6,499 bases of DNA. Origin: CAZADH01 sp964483805. GTDB lineage: Bacteria > Muiribacteriota > Ozemobacteria > Ozemobacterales > Ozemobacteraceae. The translations under genes and the position numbers were made by a program. Shown here piece by piece: positions 1 through 4,518 of the stretch. Position 1 is the first letter of the stretch. Every line of letters begins with the position of its first letter. Location of the stretch: positions 1-6,499 of the forward strand of contig CAZADH010000323.1 in NCBI GenBank assembly GCA_964483805.1, given 5' to 3'. Below the pieces are notes generated by a model that was not told where the DNA came from, made no database searches, and saw nothing but the letters and a program-made list of their open reading frames with translations.

Positions 1-696
1 ATTCCCGGTGCGGTCAAGCGTATTCCCGACCCCGACGGCTCGCGCACCGAGATCGTCTGTGCCGCCTGTGACGGTCACCTCGGCCACGTCTTCGCCGGCG
101 AGGGCATGACCCCGAAAAACGTGCGGCACTGTGTAAACTCTTTGTCAATACGTTTTCAAGCAGCGGGATTGGCGGGTTCGTCGCCCTCTGCGGCTGCCGA
201 TGCTGCCGTGTCCGCACGGGCGTGGTTTGCCGGCGGGTGCTTCTGGGGCATGGAACACCATTTTCGCAAGCTTCCCGGCGTCAGCGACACCAAGGTCGGC
301 TACATGGGTGGGCACAAGGCCAACCCGACCTATCGCGAGGTCTGCGACCATGGCACCGGCCATCTCGAGGTGCTGCAAGTGACCTTCGATCCGGCGAAGA
401 CGAGCTATGAAGAGCTGGCGAAACTGTTCTTCGAGATCCACGACCCGACGCAGGCCGACGGGCAGGGTCCCGACATCGGCGAGCAGTATCTATCGGCGGT
501 CTTCGTTGCCGATGCCGCTCAACAGGCGACCATCGAAAAACTGTGCGCGCTCCTGCGTGGCAAAGGTCTCAACGTGGTGACCCAGATCCGCCCGGCCGCC
601 GGTGTCACCTTCTGGCCGGCCGAAGAGTATCACCAGCAGTATTACGAGAAGACCGGCAAAACCCCGTATTGCCACATCCGCGTGCGCCGGTTCTGA
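1..696 (+). CDS. msrBA: Bifunctional methionine sulfoxide reductase B/A (MsrB-MsrA fusion), 5' end missing
   Basis: The reading frame is open from base 1, so the N-terminus lies off the window; 231 residues are visible. Visible residues 1-52 are the end of an MsrB domain. They show the second zinc-binding CxxC pair (C20, C23) running into GHLGHVF, then RHCVNS, whose C44 is the MsrB catalytic cysteine that reduces methionine-R-sulfoxide. An Ala/Ser-rich linker (about 53-73) leads into MsrA. The MsrA part has GCFWGME, with catalytic C80 acting on methionine-S-sulfoxide, the family motif EEYHQQYY, and TPYCHI near the end, whose cysteine fits the resolving position. The internal ATG at base 106 is not the start, because it would cut away the zinc site. 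The usual role is repair of oxidised methionine using thioredoxin. Whether the protein is cytoplasmic or exported cannot be told without the N-terminus. It converges on the next gene, with 57 bases between the stop codons. Confidence 0.96.
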   Translation: MPGAVKRIPDPDGSRTEIVCAACDGHLGHVFAGEGMTPKNVRHCVNSLSIRFQAAGLAGSSPSAAADAAVSARAWFAGGCFWGMEHHFRKLPGVSDTKVGYMGGHKANPTYREVCDHGTGHLEVLQVTFDPAKTSYEELAKLFFEIHDPTQADGQGPDIGEQYLSAVFVADAAQQATIEKLCALLRGKGLNVVTQIRPAAGVTFWPAEEYHQQYYEKTGKTPYCHIRVRRF

Positions 697-753
697 GTCG
701 GGAGGGTTCGCGGGCTGACGACCTGATTTGCCTCGATCATGCGTTCCCGAGGC

Positions 754-2451
754 TTACTCGGTGGGGAGTCGGGCCCCTTGCTTGACGGTGACGCCTTCGC
801 CGGCCAGTTTGCCCCAGCGCTCGCCAAGAGCCGCTTCGGCGACGGCAAGCGGGTTTCCGCGCCAGCCTCCGCCGGCATCTCGCCGTTCGATGATCTTTGC
901 TGCCTCGGCCTTCGAGCACAGTTTGGCGGATTCGAACAGCGCTGCATCCATGGTGTTGAGATCAAGGTTCAGTTCCCGCATACTCGAGGCAGCGGAACCG
1001 TTCACTTTGCACGAACACGAAACGTTCACCCACAACTCAGGGAACAAAGCCGCAAAGGGATCAGCCCCGGCGAGCGCTTTGGCGAAGACCTCTTCCTTGC
1101 GTCTGGTGTAGGCTTCTTCAGCAGTCCGCATCGCTTCCGCCGACGCCTCTTTGCGGTGGAACTTCCGCTTCATCTCATACCAGTTCTGGTACAACTGCGG
1201 CAACTGCGCATCGATGGTTGCATATCGCGTGTTCTCGAGAACGATGCGCAAGAGAATGCGACGATCCTCAGAAAATCGTTTCAACCATGACGAAACAAAT
1301 GCAGGGAAGGAAGCCGGTCGATCGCGCCACATGATCTGAATACTTTTCTCGAAAGGACTTACCAGGGCACGGTTCTCGAGAATCTCATAAAAAAGCGTTG
1401 CAATGACCCCTTCGCAAGCCATGAGCTGTGCGGAATTCTTCAACCGGCCATCTTTCGCCTCGGGACCGTTCAGCCAAAGCCAGCGCTCCCGGCGCACGGG
1501 ATGTTGTCGATCGAGCAACACCGACGCCACCCCGTTGTTCCGCTCGCCAAGACTATTGATGTTTCGCTTGTCGCGGCCGTAGAAAGCTTCAAATGCCTCC
1601 GCCCAACCCTCCGTGAATGCCAGGGTTGCATCTGTGATCAACTCGGGGGAATGACCGTTGGCGCTGATCGGCCGTAATGTCTTATTGCCAGCCCGACCAT
1701 AGGCGTCACGCATGATGGCGTGCGCCATTTCATGACAGACGACCAGGTCGAGGGTGTCGTTACTCACCGCTCGAGCAACCGAAAAGGGCGTCTTGCCTTG
1801 TTCCGCGCGAAGATCCTCGAGGAGAACGAAGGAGGTCTCGAGGTGTTTCTGCTTGCCATCGCTGCCCAGAATTCCGATTGGGAAAAAGTGGCAACTCGGC
1901 CCGATTGCCCTCCCCACCAAACTGGGATTTCTCGACAAAATAACCAACGGCTGGGACATCCAGCGATACGCCTGCTCGCGTACGGCCTCGAGGTCTTCCT
2001 TTTTTTCGACGACCGAAGCATCGAGAAAGCGGGCGATGATGCCGCGAGCGGTTCGCCGTGCGGCCAATGCGTCTCTGATGTGCGGATTCTTCCGGAGGTA
2101 TGGCCCCGCAACCTGCTGCAATGTGGCCAGTTCCTTCGGGGATTCGTTGCTTCCGTAGTCGTCAAAACCGTACAAAAGCTGGCCGACATGACTGAACACT
2201 CTGACAAAAGGGTTGTCGCACGGGCGAATGAAGGCTGCCCAGTACTCTTCGTACACCCCGGCCTTCGGATCGGGGGGCTTCTTTTCGAAAGCGGGTGCCG
2301 CGATCACGACCTGATTTGCGCTGGTGGTGCTGACATCACCGAGGGTTGTCCGCGGTCTCGCCTCCGCCCGGTGATACTCTCCGGGTGCGAAAAGCCCGCA
2401 AAATCCTATGGCCGCCAAAGACACCCCAATGAACCGACGGCGCAAATTCAT
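754..2451 (-). CDS. Exported zincin-like metalloprotease with C-terminal HhH-like region
   Basis: This is a predicted exported protein of 565 residues. The N-terminus has a basic stretch (RRRF, residues 4-7) and a hydrophobic core to about residue 22, with a likely signal peptidase site after AEA (31). The RRRFIG stretch also resembles a Tat motif. The central domain carries HEMAH at 240-244, the zinc-binding and catalytic HExxH of zincin peptidases. EGWAEAFEAF follows at 281-290, and E281 is a plausible third zinc ligand, as in gluzincins. I cannot assign a peptidase family or a substrate. Residues about 494-550 resemble a ComEA-type helix-hairpin-helix (LDLNT, then AAKIIERR and GGGW), but the LPGIG hairpin is replaced by SAKLC. 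Seven cysteines lie in the mature chain, including a CSC pair at 479-481. The start is the ATG at 2451, 7 bases after AGAGGA. An in-frame GTG two codons upstream sits too close to that site. Confidence is good for the protease fold and low for its role. Confidence 0.85.
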   Translation of the reverse strand: MNLRRRFIGVSLAAIGFCGLFAPGEYHRAEARPRTTLGDVSTTSANQVVIAAPAFEKKPPDPKAGVYEEYWAAFIRPCDNPFVRVFSHVGQLLYGFDDYGSNESPKELATLQQVAGPYLRKNPHIRDALAARRTARGIIARFLDASVVEKKEDLEAVREQAYRWMSQPLVILSRNPSLVGRAIGPSCHFFPIGILGSDGKQKHLETSFVLLEDLRAEQGKTPFSVARAVSNDTLDLVVCHEMAHAIMRDAYGRAGNKTLRPISANGHSPELITDATLAFTEGWAEAFEAFYGRDKRNINSLGERNNGVASVLLDRQHPVRRERWLWLNGPEAKDGRLKNSAQLMACEGVIATLFYEILENRALVSPFEKSIQIMWRDRPASFPAFVSSWLKRFSEDRRILLRIVLENTRYATIDAQLPQLYQNWYEMKRKFHRKEASAEAMRTAEEAYTRRKEEVFAKALAGADPFAALFPELWVNVSCSCKVNGSAASSMRELNLDLNTMDAALFESAKLCSKAEAAKIIERRDAGGGWRGNPLAVAEAALGERWGKLAGEGVTVKQGARLPTE

Positions 2452-2458
2452 ACGCACT

Positions 2459-2464
2459 TCCTCT
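2459..2464 (-). promoter_or_regulatory. Ribosome binding site deciding the metalloprotease start
   Basis: AGAGGA on the - strand ends 7 bases before the ATG at 2451. The alternative GTG at 2457 follows it after a single base, too close for initiation, so the ATG is preferred. Confidence 0.7.
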
Positions 2465-2485
2465 GCTACGACAGACGCGTCAACA

Positions 2486-2523
2486 ACATTGTTTAGGCAT
2501 TCCCAATGTAGACTGACACATTG
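2486..2523. repeat. Three alternating ACATTG/CAATGT elements in the metalloprotease leader
   Basis: On the + strand ACATTG lies at 2486-2491, its exact reverse complement CAATGT at 2504-2509, and ACATTG again at 2518-2523. The middle copy can pair with either neighbour, giving a 6-bp stem with a 12-base loop or one with an 8-base loop. The elements lie just after the stop of the 140-residue gene and before the metalloprotease. They could be a weak terminator, alternative leader hairpins or an operator. There is no U-tract after either hairpin, so I do not call a terminator. Confidence 0.4.
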
Positions 2524-2536
2524 CTTCGCCTAGCCT

Positions 2537-2959
2537 CTACGGATTATCAGCGGAAGAATCGGCCTGCCCTGGGATGATGTCGAGGGCGTCGTTGAGATCT
2601 TTGCCCATGTGGGCTTTATACAGGGCTTGAAAACTCTTGATCACCAATGGCCAGCACTCCAGACTGGTCGGGAGGTCGTTTTGATTGATGCTGAAACTCA
2701 AACCGAAAAGGGCTTTGTTGAAACTCAGGAACAGGTCCTCGAAAGCAGATAGCCTCGCGAGGTTTTTTGCGGCGTCACTCACCCTGGCAATCGCTTCGCG
2801 CTGCACTGCGGGCATGTGCTTCGCCTTCAGCGCTTCCTGGAGCGAAAGGCGCATGCTTTCCATTTTGTCTTCCCAGATGTTTTGCGCCTGAAGCGAAACC
2901 CCCGAGGCCAGGAGCATCAGGCCCAATAAGACCCAGCACTGAAACGAAACCATCCTCAT
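2537..2959 (-). CDS. Small exported protein of unknown family
   Basis: This encodes 140 residues that I do not recognise. The N-terminus (MRMVSFQC, then WVLLGLMLLASGVSLQA) is a clear Sec signal peptide with a likely cut after residue 25. The mature part of about 115 residues looks mostly alpha-helical and amphipathic, with a single cysteine (ECWP) and an acidic, flexible tail (QADSSADNP). No catalytic motif or lipobox is visible. The frame stays open further upstream to base 3298, but that stretch has no protein-like pattern and overlaps the preceding gene. The ATG at 2959 is preceded by AAAGGA at 7 bases and by a good promoter, so it is the start. The metalloprotease gene follows 85 bases downstream, so the two may be co-transcribed from this promoter. 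A periplasmic or secreted partner protein is possible but unproven. Confidence 0.75.
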   Translation of the reverse strand: MRMVSFQCWVLLGLMLLASGVSLQAQNIWEDKMESMRLSLQEALKAKHMPAVQREAIARVSDAAKNLARLSAFEDLFLSFNKALFGLSFSINQNDLPTSLECWPLVIKSFQALYKAHMGKDLNDALDIIPGQADSSADNP

Positions 2960-2966
2960 CGGTGCA

Positions 2967-2972
2967 TCCTTT
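2967..2972 (-). promoter_or_regulatory. Ribosome binding site of the 140-residue exported protein
   Basis: AAAGGA on the - strand ends 7 bases before the ATG at 2959. It fixes the start at the signal peptide rather than at codons further upstream in the same open frame. Confidence 0.7.
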
Positions 2973-2993
2973 CGAAGTCTGCATCTTGGAAAA

Positions 2994-3022
2994 AGTATAG
3001 CACAGCGCGCGTGTGAGGCGAA
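2994..3022 (-). promoter_or_regulatory. Sigma70-type promoter with extended -10
   Basis: Reading the - strand, TATACT (2994-2999) is preceded by TG and one base, an extended -10 of the form TGnTATACT. At 17-base spacing the -35 hexamer is TTCGCC (3017-3022), which is weak and which an extended -10 can offset. Transcription would begin near 2987, giving a leader of about 28 bases with a well-placed ribosome binding site. This is the best promoter visible in the window and probably serves the 140-residue gene and perhaps the metalloprotease. Confidence 0.5.
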
Positions 3023-3029
3023 ATCCAAC

Positions 3030-3043
3030 GGCAAGTGGCAAGT
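3030..3043. repeat. Tandem heptamer GGCAAGT x2 upstream of promoter
   Basis: GGCAAGT occurs twice in tandem and is followed by GGCC. It sits 7-21 bases upstream of the -35 position of the promoter at 2994-3022, where an activator could bind. No known site is recognised. The rest of the 202-base gap (2960-3161) holds that promoter and a weak 7-bp dyad at 3110-3116/3150-3156, and nothing else I can support. Confidence 0.3.
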
Positions 3044-3161
3044 GGCCAACAGAAACTGTCTTTGCAGGCGGGTGGAGCCCGATCGCGCCGCGGTTGAGGC
3101 GTCGCCAGTCCCCTCGATGACCTCGGGGCGTAGATTGGCGAGTCGGTCCCGAGGGGTGCCA

Positions 3162-3707
3162 CTATTGCAGCGGAATGAGAATCTGTGTTCGCTTGGCGCT
3201 ATCGGCCACGACGGCAGGGTCTGGGTCGAGATACCGTTCCATGCAGGGGCCGGTTGCGGCCTTGCGCCCCTTGGCGGCGAGCCATGAATACAACGCATTG
3301 ATGGTCTGCACCGTCGTCAAATACGGCCCGACGTGAATAGCCACCGCACACTGCCGATGGTTGAACCGTTTCAACACCAGGGGCGGTGCCACCTTGGTCG
3401 CGCTCGTCACCGGGAAGGCGATGTCCCATTTCAATTCGTGCGGTTTGACGAACAGCGGACTGTTCCAGTACAACGTGAACTGCACGTCGATCGGCTTGAC
3501 GTCCTGTCGGGCGATCTCGGCATAGAAGGTCTGCTGACGGGCTGCATACTCGGTGTACGGGCCCGTGTTCTCGAGCGCCACATACGAGAACGGTTCGACA
3601 TTGACGACCTCGGCCTTGAGCGGGAGCGCTTCTTTCTGGGCCGATACGGCCGGCAGCCAAGCCAGCATACCGATGAGCGTGACCAGCATCCACAGGTTTC
3701 TTTTCAC
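3162..3707 (-). CDS. Exported GyrI-like (AraC effector-binding-type) domain protein
   Basis: This encodes 181 residues. Residues 1-23 form a Sec signal peptide (basic KR, hydrophobic core, AVSA before the cut). The mature 158 residues match the GyrI-like fold in order. VVNVEPFSYVALENTGPY (34-51) is the first half, IAFPV (96-100) closes it, then come HVGPYLTT (125-132), a WLAAKG helix and MERYLDPDP (156-164), and the chain ends with ILIPL. GPY occurs in both halves, in line with the fold's two-fold pseudosymmetry. E157 sits where this family has a conserved glutamate in its pocket. Members bind small molecules, as effector domains of AraC/MerR regulators or as stand-alone proteins, and some hydrolyse cyclopropanoid toxins. 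Placement outside the cytoplasm is less usual. The ligand is unknown. The start is the GTG at 3707, 8 bases after AGGAGG. The GTG at 3716 overlaps that site. Confidence 0.85.
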   Translation of the reverse strand: MKRNLWMLVTLIGMLAWLPAVSAQKEALPLKAEVVNVEPFSYVALENTGPYTEYAARQQTFYAEIARQDVKPIDVQFTLYWNSPLFVKPHELKWDIAFPVTSATKVAPPLVLKRFNHRQCAVAIHVGPYLTTVQTINALYSWLAAKGRKAATGPCMERYLDPDPAVVADSAKRTQILIPLQ

Positions 3708-3715
3708 TTCATGCA

Positions 3716-3721
3716 CCTCCT
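3716..3721 (-). promoter_or_regulatory. Strong ribosome binding site deciding the GyrI-like gene start
   Basis: A perfect AGGAGG on the - strand ends 8 bases before the GTG at 3707. The in-frame GTG at 3714-3716 shares its first base with this site and so cannot be the start used with it. A run of seven G on the + strand (3723-3729) lies directly upstream. Confidence 0.75.
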
Positions 3722-3774
3722 CGGGGGGGTTGGGTTTAGTATGTCTGTTGTATTGCTTTGCGGCGTGTCGTGTC

Positions 3775-3795
3775 GTGTTGGCCCGTGGCCCACAC
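3775..3795. other. Short inverted repeat between the TPR and GyrI-like genes
   Basis: GTGTTGGCC (3775-3783) can pair with GGCCCACAC (3787-3795) around a 3-base loop, with one mismatch in nine. It lies 18 bases past the stop of the short TPR gene. A GC-rich hairpin here could slow or end transcription, or protect a 3' end, but no T-run follows in either direction, so it is not a standard intrinsic terminator. Confidence 0.35.
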
Positions 3796-3812
3796 CGTTC
3801 GCCTGTGCACGC

Positions 3813-4511
3813 CTACGGACCCGATGTCCCGGACGCGATGCCCGTGCATGCGGCGATCCCGGCTGCGGCGTCGGGGTCGGCCGGCCAGACCGCCACCAGT
3901 TCGAGGAAGAGCGCGCGGGCGGCGCCGGCTTCACCGAGGCGGAGCTTGCACCATGCCTGGCCCAACCTCATGACCCGCAGGTGGCGGTATTGCGGGTGTG
4001 CATACAGTGCGTATGCGGCCGCGTAATCGCGTCGGTTGAACCGGGCCCACGCGCCGTTGAGTACGCCGAAGTAGTTGTCGGGTGACACGGCCAACAACTC
4101 CTCGCAGGCCGCTTGCGCGCTGGTCCAATCGAGCATGGCGGCGTTCAGTTTGACCAACGCGTACCGGGCATCGCGCGACGTGGGGCAGGTTTGCAGAATG
4201 CCGGTCAGTTCGTCACGGGCCGCCGCGAACTTGCGTAGCTCCAAGAGCAGATAGGCACGTTTCAGACCGAGGATCGAGACCCCCGCAGCCGCTCGCCGCC
4301 CTTCCTCGAGAACCTGCAACGCCGCGGCCGGGAAACCCTCGCGGTCGAGGGCGTCGGCCAGCGCCGTCAGGATCAGAACGCTGTCGGGTTCCGCAAACAA
4401 GGCCTCGCGCAACTGTGCCGAGGTCTGCGCCTGTGCCGGTGTCGAGGTGAAGCACAGTAAATACGATATACATGCAATGTAAACTAGGCAACGCATGCTG
4501 CGTCTGTTCAT
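3813..4511 (-). CDS. Exported short TPR-repeat protein
   Basis: This encodes 232 residues. Residues 1-28 are a signal peptide (NRR, hydrophobic core, cut after AQA). There is a cysteine at 20 but no convincing lipobox. From about 32 to 215 the chain is a series of roughly five TPR-like helix pairs, for example AAALQVLEEGRR, FAAARDELTGILQTCP, ACEELLAVSPDN and AARALFLELVAVWPADP. The segment 161-219 contains a shortened repeat (YAAAYALYAHPQ) followed by LGQAWCKL, a pattern also found twice in the TPR half of the gene upstream. TPR arrays bind proteins, so a periplasmic scaffold or adaptor role is likely. The ATG at 4511 comes 7 bases after the upstream gene's TGA, and its ribosome binding site (GGTGAG) overlaps that stop, so translation is probably coupled. 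An internal ATG at 4496 has a poorer site. No enzyme motif is seen. Confidence 0.83.
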   Translation of the reverse strand: MNRRSMRCLVYIACISYLLCFTSTPAQAQTSAQLREALFAEPDSVLILTALADALDREGFPAAALQVLEEGRRAAAGVSILGLKRAYLLLELRKFAAARDELTGILQTCPTSRDARYALVKLNAAMLDWTSAQAACEELLAVSPDNYFGVLNGAWARFNRRDYAAAYALYAHPQYRHLRVMRLGQAWCKLRLGEAGAARALFLELVAVWPADPDAAAGIAACTGIASGTSGP

Positions 4512-4518
4512 GGGATGC

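Noticed and set aside
106..696. The ATG at 106 as the start of a stand-alone MsrA
   Set aside because: The frame upstream encodes the zinc-binding CxxC and GHLGHVF of MsrB, continuous with the MsrB catalytic cysteine after the ATG.
730..753. GCCTCG...CGAGGC inverted repeat between the convergent msrBA and metalloprotease genes as a bidirectional terminator
   Set aside because: The stem is only 6 bp with a 12-base loop, and no T-run follows on either strand.
1232..1384. Two copies of the 10-bp palindrome TTCTCGAGAA within the metalloprotease gene
   Set aside because: Both fall on Leu-Glu-Asn codons in the same frame (ending LEN), so codon choice explains them.
1720..2496. Long + strand open frame (258 codons) opposite the metalloprotease
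   Set aside because: It is antisense to a well-supported gene with signal peptide, HExxH and ribosome binding site. Its translation has no motif or protein-like pattern.
3110..3156. CCCCTCG/CGAGGGG dyad downstream of the GyrI-like gene as a terminator
   Set aside because: The loop is 33 bases, the stem 7 bp, and there is no T-tract. In this GC-rich DNA such pairs are expected.
2960..3298. Upstream 113-codon extension of the small exported protein
   Set aside because: It would bury the signal peptide, cross the promoter and ribosome binding site, and overlap the end of the GyrI-like gene. The sequence is not protein-like.
3738..3743. CATACT on the - strand as the -10 of a promoter for the GyrI-like gene
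   Set aside because: No acceptable -35 hexamer lies at 15-18 bases and there is no extended -10, so the support is too weak to list.
3333..4085. Long + strand open frame (250 codons) opposite the GyrI-like and short TPR genes
   Set aside because: It spans two supported - strand genes and the gap between them, its composition is Arg/Gly-rich shadow sequence, and no domain is seen.
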